5,632 nucleotides of DNA, taken from contig CANCOG010000351.1 in assembly GCA_947379685.1 (NCBI GenBank), positions 1-5,632 of the forward strand, written 5' to 3'. Below the pieces are notes generated by a model. That model did no database searches, was not told where the DNA came from, and worked only from the letters and a program-made list of their open reading frames with translations. Within the stretch, counting starts at the first letter, position 1, and each line of letters opens with the position of its first letter. Source of the DNA: Flavipsychrobacter stenotrophus (GTDB taxonomy: Bacteria > Bacteroidota > Bacteroidia > Chitinophagales > Chitinophagaceae). The position numbers and the translations under genes were made by a program. This document shows, in pieces, positions 1-5,632 of the stretch.

Positions 1-2
1 CG

Positions 3-1154
3 AAAGGTGATGCAGGTGCAGGTCTGGTGCCCGATGCACACGACCCTTCAAAACGCCACGCTCCCTTTATGCTTACCTCCGATATCGCTTTGCGGATGGA
101 CCCTATTTATGAACCTATTTCCAGGCACTTTTTCGAAAAACCCGATCAGTTTGCTGATGCTTTTGCCCGTGCGTGGTTCAAGCTGACCCATCGCGATATG
201 GGCCCCCGTGCCCGCTACCTCGGTAAGGAGGTTCCCGCCGAAGTATTGATATGGCAAGACCCTGTTCCGGATGCGACTTATCGGTCGATTGATGATAGCG
301 ATATTGCCGCGCTGAAAGGAAAGATACTTGCCTCTGGTCTGTCCGTATCTGAATTGGTAACAACCGCATGGGCTTCAGCGGCCACTTTCCGCGGTTCTGA
401 CAAGCGTGGCGGTGCTAACGGAGCCCGCATTCGTCTGGCCCCGCAAAAGGATTGGCAGGTGAACAACCCTGCACAGCTCAATAAAGTTTTGTCGGTACTT
501 GAAAGCATCCAAAAGGATTTCAACAACTTCCAAACCGGCGGCAAAGCGGTTTCTATGGCCGACCTGATTGTTTTAGGTGGCTGCGCCGGAATTGAGCAAG
601 CGGCTAAAAATGCTGGACGCAATGTGAAAGTTCCCTTCACACCTGGACGTACCGATGCGACACAGGAACAAACTGATGTGGAATCGTTCTCAATCCTCGA
701 ACCAGCCGCAGACGGTTTCCGTAACTATATAAAATCCAATCATAAAGTAACAGCGGAAGAGATGCTGGTTGACAGGGCGCAGCTCATGACACTCACCGCC
801 CCTGAAATGACGGTTTTAATTGGCGGTATGCGCGCCCTTAATACCAATTTCGATCAGTCGCAACATGGCATTTTCACCGGTAACCCGGGAGCACTTACCA
901 ACGATTTCTTTGTGAACCTCCTCGATTTGGCCACCAAGTGGAGCGCCACCTCCGATGCACAAGACGTATTTGAAGGCCGCGACCGCAAAACCGGCGCACT
1001 CAAGTGGACCGGCACCCGAGCCGATCTCATTTTCGGCTCCAACTCCGAACTCCGCGCCATCGCCGAAGTTTACGCATGCTCCGATTCCCACGATAAATTT
1101 GTAAACGATTTTGTTGCGGCTTGGGATAAGGTGATGAATTTGGATAGGTTTTAA
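3..1154 (+). CDS. katG: Catalase-peroxidase KatG, C-terminal half (5' end outside window)
   Basis: This is the haem-dependent bifunctional enzyme that removes hydrogen peroxide by catalase and peroxidase activity. The frame is open from the left edge (first full codon at 3), so 383 codons are visible of a protein usually about 720-760 residues long; the GTG at 27 is internal, not a start. The fragment opens with the end of the N-terminal peroxidase domain. The Asp in LTSDIALRMDP (codon 81-83) aligns with the class I peroxidase proximal Asp that hydrogen-bonds the haem-ligand His. The Arg in the HRDMGP motif (codon 192-194) lies 37 residues later and matches the mobile arginine needed for catalase turnover (Arg418 in M. 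tuberculosis numbering, aligned from memory). The degenerate C-terminal domain follows, with the hallmarks FRGSDKRGGANG, VPFTPGRTDA, DVESF, LSAPEMTVLIGG-like, LTNDFFVNLLD, FGSNSELRA and the terminal AAWDKVMNLDRF. The haem-ligand His and the Met-Tyr-Trp adduct lie upstream and cannot be checked. The gene seems intact to its normal end and is followed directly by a terminator, so it probably ends its transcript. Confidence 0.97.
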   Translation, partial: KGDAGAGLVPDAHDPSKRHAPFMLTSDIALRMDPIYEPISRHFFEKPDQFADAFARAWFKLTHRDMGPRARYLGKEVPAEVLIWQDPVPDATYRSIDDSDIAALKGKILASGLSVSELVTTAWASAATFRGSDKRGGANGARIRLAPQKDWQVNNPAQLNKVLSVLESIQKDFNNFQTGGKAVSMADLIVLGGCAGIEQAAKNAGRNVKVPFTPGRTDATQEQTDVESFSILEPAADGFRNYIKSNHKVTAEEMLVDRAQLMTLTAPEMTVLIGGMRALNTNFDQSQHGIFTGNPGALTNDFFVNLLDLATKWSATSDAQDVFEGRDRKTGALKWTGTRADLIFGSNSELRAIAEVYACSDSHDKFVNDFVAAWDKVMNLDRF

Positions 1155-1181
1155 GGGTTTTGTTTGATACATTTATTTTTA

Positions 1182-1210
1182 AAGAAAGTGGCCTGGCGGG
1201 CCACTTTCTT
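1182..1210 (+). terminator. Hairpin terminator downstream of katG
   Basis: A perfect 12-bp inverted repeat (AAGAAAGTGGCC at 1182-1193 and its complement at 1199-1210) encloses a 5-nt loop, TGGCG. It begins 27 bp after the katG stop. The 3' arm ends in a pyrimidine-rich CTTTCTTC tract rather than a clean run of T, but the stem is long and GC-rich near the loop. It is the strongest inverted repeat I saw in the window and very probably ends katG transcription. Confidence 0.85.
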
Positions 1211-1382
1211 CATTAGTCGGCCTAAATCAACAGGATCCTCTGACAGGGTAAAACTACGTAATTGCGAATCATCAATGGCCCTCCCTCTGGATCATGACCG
1301 GTGATAGTACTCCCGTATTTTAATGCTTGACAGGAATAATATTTTTATCCGGATCTATTCAAATGGACTCATTCGTTTTTTG

Positions 1383-1390
1383 TACATTTG
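1383..1390 (+). promoter_or_regulatory. Bacteroidota -7 promoter box (TACATTTG) for the T9SS propeller gene
   Basis: TACATTTG is a perfect match to the Bacteroidota primary-sigma -7 consensus TAnnTTTG and ends 14 bp before the ATG at 1405. A matching -33 TTG is not obvious 19-23 bp upstream; ATTC at 1357-1360 is the nearest T-rich candidate. If this box is used, the 5' untranslated region is only around 5-10 nt. No Shine-Dalgarno sequence is visible, which is common in this phylum. Confidence 0.55.
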
Positions 1391-1404
1391 TTTAAAGTGC
1401 CCTT

Positions 1405-3147
1405 ATGAAAGAATCATATATTGCTTCTATCCTTCTGTCAATTATTTTGTTCTCCGGACTTTCTGTAAGTGCCCAGGTTGGATGGAAATGGGGAAGAGGG
1501 GCAACGCCCTACGGACCTGCTTCAAAAGAAATGGAAGGGTTTCTGGTTGTCAGCGACCGGTCAGGAGGTTGTTATACTTCCCCCGTATTGGTCAATATCG
1601 ACTCTGTAAAGTTTGGCAGTTTTATGCTGCGTAACCCCAGACGCGTTTTCCCTAAGGTCATCATTGCCAGAACAGATGCTGCGGGCAATTACACTTGGGC
1701 AAAAATTAGTCAGAATACTGTCGCGCTTCCTATTGCCATGACAACAGACAGCCATGGCAACTTGTATCTTCTTGGCAGTTACAATGACAGTGCATTTACG
1801 CTGGATGGTGTCACACTGCACAACCCAATGTATTACTACATGGATTTTCTGGTAAAAGTTTCCCCGGCTGGAAGCGTTCTTTGGGCAAAAAATATAACAA
1901 GTGCCGGTACCGATGGTGGATATGGTGGTATTTGTGTAGATAATAGTGACAACGTCTACTTCACCAGCGCGTTTTCCGGCGCAAGCGCATCAATTGGATC
2001 GAGCACTCTTGTCAATCATGATCCGGCAGGCACTTCCTTGGACATATTTGTGGCCAAGTATAGCCCGACAGGGAATTTTGTTTGGGCAAAAAGTTATGGC
2101 ACAGGAGGTAACGATTATCAGGTGAACATTGTGCCTTCGTCGCCAGGGCATTTATGCATTGCAGGAAGCGTTCCGGCTGATAGCAGCATTACTTTCGGAA
2201 CTACGGTTCTGGCCGGTCCTGGAAACAATTTCTATGTCCAATTGGACACCAATGGTAATATTTCCTGGGCAAAGCAAATGCCGCTAAACGTTTGGATAAA
2301 GGGGATAACAAATGGGATTTCCGGGGAGTTGTATGTATGTGGCGATATCTTCTCGACACTTACATTAGGCTCTGCAACACTTATATTGGCAGGTGGCGCT
2401 GACATGTTTGTCGCAAAAATTGATTTGGCTGGAAATATTGTCTGGGCAAACTCGGCCGGTGGGAATGATAACGACGAAGCATATTCTATTACTGCAGACC
2501 TGTGCGGGAAGGTTTGGGTTTCTGGTAGTATCGGTGCCTTCCCGTCGGTTCCAGGATATACCATGAGTTTTAACGGGAATATGCTTACTATTCCAACCGG
2601 CAGTTTTGACCCGATGTATATGGCAGAATATGATACCGCAGGCAATTACATAACAGGAATGACATTTCCTTCGGGTGGAGATGATGCAAATGGCATTGTA
2701 GTCGATAACTCAGGTAATTTTTTCGTCAGTGGCGATTACGTACATAGTCCCATTATTTTCGGACTTGATACCTTGGGTTTTGCCATAACTGCCGATACAG
2801 GACAAGAGTTTTTTTTCGTAGCAAAATATAAATACGATACAGCAATTTGCGCCGTGGAAATTGCTCTGGATGCACCGTCAACAACCCGAAAAACAATTGA
2901 CAATCCGGATATAGCGATATACCCTAATCCCGCAACAACTGAATGTACTATCAGTTTGGGAGAGAATTTTCCCGAAAGATCAATAGCTGCTCTTTACGAC
3001 ATTACTGGAAGGCTGATAAACACCTATCTATTGTCTGGAAATAACCCGCATATCTCCCTTCCGGAACTACCGCCGGGAGTATATTTATGCAAAATAACTA
3101 TCGGCGACAACAGAGTCGTTTTTAAAAAGATACTACTTACAGACTAA
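1405..3147 (+). CDS. Secreted SBBP-type beta-propeller protein with T9SS type A sorting domain
   Basis: This 580-residue protein has three parts. Residues 1-23 form a Sec signal peptide: Lys at position 2, a hydrophobic core ASILLSIILFSGL, and a likely cut after VSA. Residues 84-476 hold repeats of the SBBP beta-propeller type, in which a strand like F-V-A-K-Y is followed by D-x-x-G-N-x-x-W-A-K. The Trp-Ala-Lys/Asn signatures are at about residues 98, 160, 227, 288 and 347. Between them lie recurring segments of the VDNSGNxxVSG type. Residues 504-580 form a type A T9SS C-terminal domain, recognisable from YPNPATTE, the LYDITGRL strand and the ending PPGVYLCKI...FKKILLTD. The expected route is Sec export, then T9SS transport across the outer membrane, with removal of the sorting domain and attachment to the surface or release. 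I see no catalytic motif, so the role may be ligand binding, adhesion or a structural one. The ATG at 1405 is chosen because the signal peptide starts there and a promoter box lies just upstream. The gene appears to be alone in its transcription unit. Confidence 0.92.
   Translation: MKESYIASILLSIILFSGLSVSAQVGWKWGRGATPYGPASKEMEGFLVVSDRSGGCYTSPVLVNIDSVKFGSFMLRNPRRVFPKVIIARTDAAGNYTWAKISQNTVALPIAMTTDSHGNLYLLGSYNDSAFTLDGVTLHNPMYYYMDFLVKVSPAGSVLWAKNITSAGTDGGYGGICVDNSDNVYFTSAFSGASASIGSSTLVNHDPAGTSLDIFVAKYSPTGNFVWAKSYGTGGNDYQVNIVPSSPGHLCIAGSVPADSSITFGTTVLAGPGNNFYVQLDTNGNISWAKQMPLNVWIKGITNGISGELYVCGDIFSTLTLGSATLILAGGADMFVAKIDLAGNIVWANSAGGNDNDEAYSITADLCGKVWVSGSIGAFPSVPGYTMSFNGNMLTIPTGSFDPMYMAEYDTAGNYITGMTFPSGGDDANGIVVDNSGNFFVSGDYVHSPIIFGLDTLGFAITADTGQEFFFVAKYKYDTAICAVEIALDAPSTTRKTIDNPDIAIYPNPATTECTISLGENFPERSIAALYDITGRLINTYLLSGNNPHISLPELPPGVYLCKITIGDNRVVFKKILLTD
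1654..2832 (+). repeat. Coding repeat region: SBBP-like propeller blades
   Basis: Within the secreted protein, residues 84-476 contain seven F/M-x-A-K/E/Q-Y/I/L strands, starting at about residues 84, 148, 214, 275, 334, 404 and 470. Six are followed by the D/S-x-x-G-N/S turn, and five of these go on to the W-A-K/N strand. Spacing between units is about 59-69 residues. The sixth unit has lost the Trp (DTAGNYITGM) and the seventh lacks the turn, as if it supplies a closing strand. At DNA level the copies are diverged apart from a recurring TGGGCAAA core. The count suits a six- or seven-bladed propeller. Confidence 0.75.
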
Positions 3148-3181
3148 TCCCGTTGGCCGGATGCCTTTACCTGAATCTCCG

Positions 3182-3237
3182 CTGGTCCGAACGTCCGCTT
3201 GGTCCGTCTCTGGTCCAAGCATCCGCTTGGTCCCTCT
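3182..3237. repeat. 28-bp tandem duplication with internal hairpin
   Basis: Two adjacent 28-bp units (3182-3209 and 3210-3237) agree at 24 of 28 positions. Both begin CTGGTCC and share TCCGCTTGGTCC. The second unit folds on itself: GGTCCAAGC (3212-3220) pairs with GCTTGGTCC (3225-3233) around an ATCC loop, with a single T-T mismatch. The first unit has the same layout but pairs less well. It begins 35 bp after the stop of the propeller gene, so it could help end or stabilise that transcript, or be one copy of a dispersed repeat family. The sequence alone does not decide this. Confidence 0.7.
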
Positions 3238-3552
3238 ACTTGCTAGCATTTACTTGCTTAATTACCTAATCCCCATCGTAACAATTGCGGGGAGTTCCCA
3301 TTGCTCTAATGGGGGGTGTTCTAGCTCCTTAAATTCAGGAAGCATTGGCTTCCAAAACCCGGCATATGCTCCATCGAAGCTTGCCGCACTCGCGCTGTTA
3401 CCTAAACACCAAAACCACCTTGGCCGCTGCGTTGGCCCATCCGCATCCCCTGAACCCAACCTCAATCATAATCTCTGACCGCAACTTTACCGATATTTGT
3501 TACAACGTCCCTGACTATCATTTTAGACAAAGCAGAAAACCAATACCTAAAA

Positions 3553-3557
3553 AAGGA
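3553..3557 (+). promoter_or_regulatory. Ribosome binding site for the QW-repeat gene
   Basis: AAGGA, within a purine-rich AAAAAAGGAAAA run, lies 7 nt before the ATG at 3565. This is a good Shine-Dalgarno match for a Bacteroidota gene. It fixes the start at 3565 in preference to later in-frame ATG codons. Confidence 0.7.
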
Positions 3558-3564
3558 AAACAAC

Positions 3565-4305
3565 ATGGCTGCCTGGACATCAATGTTTACTTACGACCCA
3601 ATACCAGCCTTGTTATCATCGGGTAATAAAGCCACTGTTTTTTTTACAGAGAGGGATCTGCTGGGCGGGCAGGATAAAGGCCTTGAGGTGATTTGGGATT
3701 TGCCGGAGGCACAGAAAATTGTAAAGAAACAACAGGTCGATGGCTCCTGGAAATACCCCGGAGGCAATAAGTATATCCGGTCAGTGGAGAATTACAATCA
3801 GATAGAGACCTTTAGAAACCTTGGGTATCTCGTGGAGTCTTATCGTTATGCCCGAAGCAGCGAAGTAATTGTAAAAGCAGCGAAATTTCTGTTTGGTTTT
3901 CAAACCGATGCGGGAGACATAAGAGGAATTCTCGGCAATCAGTACACACCATACTACACAGCCGCCATTCTGGAGTTATTGATAAAGGCGGGTTATGGTA
4001 GTGATAAGCGGGTAGAAAAGGCATTTCAATGGCTTGCGGCTATCCGTCAGGATGATGGTGGTTGGGCTATTCCACTAAGGACTATGGGCAAAAAGCTGGA
4101 TGTAATTTCTATGGACACTGCAACACTGGAGCCTGACAGGTCTCAACCGTTTTCGCACCTTGTTACGGGGGTGGTCCTTCGTGCCTACGCCGCACATCAG
4201 CAGTATAAAAATTCACCGGAGGCGAAGCATGCTGGGAAACTCTTGTTGTCCAGTTTATTAACAAGGACAATTATACTGACAGGGGCGCTGCTGACTACTG
4301 GTTAA
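3565..4305 (+). CDS. Prenyltransferase/squalene-cyclase repeat (QW) protein, N-terminal part up to frameshift
   Basis: The protein belongs to the alpha/alpha-barrel superfamily shared by squalene-hopene cyclases and protein prenyltransferase beta subunits. The reading as found gives 246 residues. Residues 1 to about 231 are genuine: an opening typical of the family (DPIPALLSSGN, FFTERDLLGG, WDLPEAQKIVKKQQ), then a QW motif QQVDGSW (Q56, G60, W62). A degenerate copy FQTDAGDI follows near 112-119, next to YTPYYTAAILELL, and RQDDGGW lies near 161-167. The last 15 residues are an out-of-frame tail ending at the TAA at 4303-4305; the true continuation is in another frame (4260-4538). No signal peptide or membrane segment is visible, so the protein should be cytoplasmic. 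The DxDD catalytic motif of class II terpene cyclases is absent, so I would not call it a hopanoid enzyme. Function is unknown. It stands alone between two long intergenic regions. Confidence 0.85.
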   Translation: MAAWTSMFTYDPIPALLSSGNKATVFFTERDLLGGQDKGLEVIWDLPEAQKIVKKQQVDGSWKYPGGNKYIRSVENYNQIETFRNLGYLVESYRYARSSEVIVKAAKFLFGFQTDAGDIRGILGNQYTPYYTAAILELLIKAGYGSDKRVEKAFQWLAAIRQDDGGWAIPLRTMGKKLDVISMDTATLEPDRSQPFSHLVTGVVLRAYAAHQQYKNSPEAKHAGKLLLSSLLTRTIILTGALLTTG

Positions 4306-4538
4306 AATTCACTTACCCATTTTGGTTTACCGATCTCATCTCAGCCATCGACAGCCTTTCCAGGCTTGGGTTTTCGAAGGATGAACCACAAATGGAAAAG
4401 GCAATTGTATGGTTTCTTTCCCATCAGCAAGACGACGGACTCTGGCATCTGAAAACACTAAAAAACAAGAGTTTGTATCAAACCCATTTATGGCTATCGC
4501 TGGCCATCTGCCGGATCATTAAACGACTTTATGAATGA
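4260..4538 (+). pseudogene. C-terminal part of the QW-repeat protein, displaced by a frameshift
   Basis: From about 4260 the third frame reads NKDNYTDRGAADYW, then FTYPFWFTDLISAIDSLSRLGF, a fourth QW motif QQDDGLW (codons 4425-4445) and the ending THLWLSLAICRIIKRLYE before TGA at 4536-4538. These are the sequences expected after residue 231 of the upstream piece, including the conserved YTDR and YPFWFTDLL-type block. Restoring one base in TTATTAAC (4255-4262), for instance a third T to give TTATTTAAC, would join the pieces into about 324 residues, close to family size. There is no start codon or ribosome site of its own, so it is not a separate gene. Either the gene is a recent pseudogene or the read contains a one-base error; intact codons on both sides of the break favour a recent event or an error. 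Confidence 0.85.
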
Positions 4539-4619
4539 CTTTGCTCCTGATGCAGATAACATTCACATCACCCTCTTTGCGCCTTTTAAAATCAATCCAC
4601 CCCGAAAAAACTCAGACCC

Positions 4620-4643
4620 GCGTCTTAGCGTCTCTGCGCGAAA
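4620..4643. repeat. Short period-8 GCG repeat
   Basis: Three consecutive 8-mers all begin GCG: GCGTCTTA, GCGTCTCT and GCGCGAAA. The first two agree at 6 of 8 bases. The patch is GC-rich within AT-rich noncoding DNA. It resembles the short GCGTCT-type intergenic repeats I recall from several bacterial genomes, but I cannot confirm that by search. Confidence 0.4.
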
Positions 4644-4668
4644 TTTGAGCCCCACCTAAAAAACAAAT

Positions 4669-4700
4669 TTTGAAAACCCAACACATTACACATACCTTTG
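4669..4700 (+). promoter_or_regulatory. Bacteroidota promoter, -33 TTTG and -7 TACCTTTG
   Basis: TTTG at 4669-4672 and TACCTTTG at 4693-4700 are separated by 20 bp. Both boxes match the Bacteroidota primary promoter consensus (TTTG, then TAnnTTTG with about 19-21 bp between), making this the best promoter in the window. Transcription would begin a few bases after 4700 and give a leader of roughly 145-150 nt before the ATPase start at 4854. Confidence 0.7.
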
Positions 4701-4720
4701 CGCTTCCAAAAAACACGACA

Positions 4721-4798
4721 ATGCTTTTCCTGTTCACAACATACAGCCACAACAGCGATATTCCTGCTCAGGAGTATTCGGGAAAGCAATTTTTATAA
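4721..4798 (+). CDS. Possible 25-codon leader ORF
   Basis: An ATG about 20 nt after the predicted promoter opens a 25-codon frame ending in TAA at 4796-4798, inside the first TTTATAAC repeat. It begins MLFLFTTYSHNS and is not conserved with anything I recognise. No Shine-Dalgarno sequence precedes it. It could be a translated upstream ORF influencing the ATPase, but an ORF this short is easily due to chance. Confidence 0.15.
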   Translation: MLFLFTTYSHNSDIPAQEYSGKQFL

Positions 4799-4853
4799 CT
4801 GCCGTTTATAACAGGCAACAACAATTTTATTCATCATTTTTTACAAAAAATTT

Positions 4854-5632
4854 ATGGACTCCCAACCAAATTATACTTGGGGTACATCTGTAGTTGATAG
4901 ATGCTTCATTGACTCATACTCATTGTTTATCAGGCTGCATAACCGTTTGCCCCATTATTTATACATAAAAAATTTCGACGAAAAGAAGGGCTACGCCTGC
5001 ATTCGCGAACATTACGCTACGCTCATTAAAGACGAATATGTGCGCAACGAGCTGGACTGTAACAAGAAGAAAGAAGAAAAGATCTTTACAGTAATTGTGC
5101 TGGAAAACGAAGCAATTATAGAACTGGGCGAAGAGTACTGCGACATATTCTACAGCCCATCGGCTTCAGCAACCATAATGGAACTGAAAGAAAAACTAAC
5201 CAGCTTCAAAAAACGAGCCAGGCAGGAACCGCAGGAGATCAACATTATTGGTAAGGGCGAGGACGGCCTTAAGTTAATGGAAATGGAAGTGAAACGCGTT
5301 AAGCTGGATATCGGCCTTCATTACAATGAAGATTTCAGAGAAATGGATGCGCTCATCCGCAAGCGTTTAAACAAGCACCAGGACAAGGGAATTGTCTTGC
5401 TGCATGGCGAACCGGGCACCGGTAAAACTTCTTACCTCCGTTACCTGGTAGGAAAGATCAAAAAGAAGGTGATGTTCATTCCGCCCAACCTTGCCGAGCA
5501 CATTGCCAACCCCGAATTTATTAAACTGCTGATCGAAAATCCGGATAGTGTGCTGATCATTGAAGATGCCGAAAGGCTCATTACCCAGCGCACCTCCGGC
5601 TCCGATTCGCCCGTTGCTAGTATGCTCAATAT
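4854..5632 (+). CDS. AAA-type ATPase, N-terminal 259 residues (3' end outside window)
   Basis: The frame runs from ATG at 4854 off the right edge. It is the first ATG after the in-frame TAA at 4809-4811. Residues 1 to about 145 form a region I do not recognise; it has a highly charged stretch near residues 80-85 (NKKKEEK) and a probable helix ELKEKLTSFKKRARQ near 115-130. A short linker (VKLDIGLHYNEDF, residues 149-161) precedes the ATPase core. Walker A is GEPGTGKT at 185-192 and Walker B is VLIIED at 233-238, followed by AERLITQR. The ED order at the end of Walker B resembles BCS1-like AAA proteins (LLEDID) rather than the usual DE. Sensor 1, the arginine finger and the C-terminus lie beyond the window. 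No signal peptide or membrane helix is visible, so a cytoplasmic ATP-driven remodelling or regulatory role is likely, with unknown substrate. There is no clear Shine-Dalgarno sequence, only an A-rich tract at 4845-4850. Confidence 0.88.
   Translation, partial: MDSQPNYTWGTSVVDRCFIDSYSLFIRLHNRLPHYLYIKNFDEKKGYACIREHYATLIKDEYVRNELDCNKKKEEKIFTVIVLENEAIIELGEEYCDIFYSPSASATIMELKEKLTSFKKRARQEPQEINIIGKGEDGLKLMEMEVKRVKLDIGLHYNEDFREMDALIRKRLNKHQDKGIVLLHGEPGTGKTSYLRYLVGKIKKKVMFIPPNLAEHIANPEFIKLLIENPDSVLIIEDAERLITQRTSGSDSPVASMLN

Larger units (their letters stand above)
3148..3564. other. Intergenic stretch with hairpins, no convincing gene
   Basis: This 417-bp gap contains overlapping open frames, but none has a ribosome binding site, a recognisable domain or natural-looking protein composition. 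I regard them as chance. Besides the tandem duplication described separately, there are two small perfect stems: CCCATT/AATGGG at 3297-3302 and 3308-3313 with a 5-nt loop, and GGAAGC/GCTTCC at 3338-3343 and 3348-3353 with a 4-nt loop. The strand is C-rich over 3355-3480. A weak -7-like box, GATATTTG at 3492-3499 (one mismatch to TAnnTTTG), lies 65 bp before the next start, without a clear -33 element. No T-run terminator follows the upstream gene. Confidence 0.6.
4539..4853. other. Intergenic and leader region before the AAA ATPase
   Basis: This 315-bp stretch is AT-rich with a GC-rich patch around 4615-4640. It contains a period-8 motif and a strong promoter (both listed separately), then a leader of about 150 nt before the ATG at 4854. 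The leader includes two direct copies of TTTATAAC (4792-4799 and 4805-4812, 13 bp apart) and a weak TGCC/GGCA stem (4800-4803, 4814-4817). I see no tRNA, known riboswitch core or clear terminator after the QW-repeat gene. Confidence 0.6.

Noticed and set aside
278..640. Minus-strand ORFs opposite katG, including this 120-codon one
   Set aside because: These are antisense shadows of a strongly conserved coding frame.
1327..1332. TTGACA resembling an E. coli -35 box
   Set aside because: There is no -10 partner at 16-18 bp, and Bacteroidota use a different consensus; the TACATTTG box nearby is a better explanation.
1323..1634. 103-codon + strand ORF overlapping the start of the propeller gene
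   Set aside because: It overlaps the signal-peptide gene in another frame, has unnatural Cys/Arg-rich composition and no domain.
2232..2645. 137-codon minus-strand ORF opposite the propeller gene
   Set aside because: It mirrors the repetitive coding sequence of the propeller and shows no domain of its own.
3161..3478. 105-codon + strand ORF in the gap after the propeller gene
   Set aside because: It runs through the 28-bp tandem duplication and hairpins, is Ser/Pro/Leu-rich without a domain, and lacks a ribosome binding site.
3345..3626. 93-codon + strand ORF overlapping the QW-repeat gene start
   Set aside because: It reads through noncoding C-rich DNA and then out of frame through a well-supported start; no recognisable sequence.
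3565..4538. Possible squalene-hopene or other class II terpene cyclase
   Set aside because: QW-type repeats are present but the DxDD catalytic motif is not, and the reconstructed length of about 324 residues is half that of such cyclases.
4611..4649. Possible terminator after the QW-repeat gene (CTCA...TGAG with inner CGCG repeats)
   Set aside because: Only short 4-bp arms pair, the interior does not form a continuous stem, and no T-run follows.

Overview
The window looks like a chromosomal segment of a Bacteroidota bacterium, plausibly of the Chitinophagia/Sphingobacteriia type. Two lines of evidence point there. The second gene carries a signal peptide and a C-terminal type A sorting domain for the type IX secretion system, which is essentially confined to this phylum. 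Two of the three promoter regions contain the phylum-specific -7 box TAnnTTTG. All genes that can be supported lie on the + strand.

Layout: (1) positions 3-1154 hold the C-terminal half of katG (catalase-peroxidase), cut by the left edge and followed by a 12-bp perfect hairpin terminator. (2) A short intergenic stretch with a TACATTTG box leads into a 580-residue secreted protein (1405-3147) built from SBBP-type beta-propeller repeats and ending in a T9SS sorting domain. (3) A 417-bp stretch without a convincing gene contains a 28-bp tandem duplication and several small hairpins. (4) From 3565 to 4538 there is a gene for a soluble alpha/alpha-barrel protein with prenyltransferase/squalene-cyclase (QW) repeats. 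Its frame is broken by an apparent loss of one base near 4255-4260, so it reads as two overlapping pieces. (5) A 315-bp intergenic stretch holds a period-8 GC-rich motif, an excellent Bacteroidota promoter (TTTG-N20-TACCTTTG) and a roughly 150-nt leader. (6) From 4854 to the right edge there is the N-terminal 259 residues of an AAA-type ATPase with Walker A and Walker B.

The genes do not form an obvious pathway. The long intergenic gaps, the terminator after katG and the separate promoters suggest independent transcription units: oxidative-stress defence, a cell-surface or secreted propeller, an uncharacterised QW-repeat protein and an ATPase. I found no CRISPR array, tRNA, rRNA, insertion sequence or recognisable defence or biosynthetic cluster. 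I do not see strong evidence for a new biological system. The points most worth following up are the frameshift in the QW-repeat gene, the structured repeat at 3182-3237, and the AAA protein with an unrecognised N-terminal region behind a long leader.
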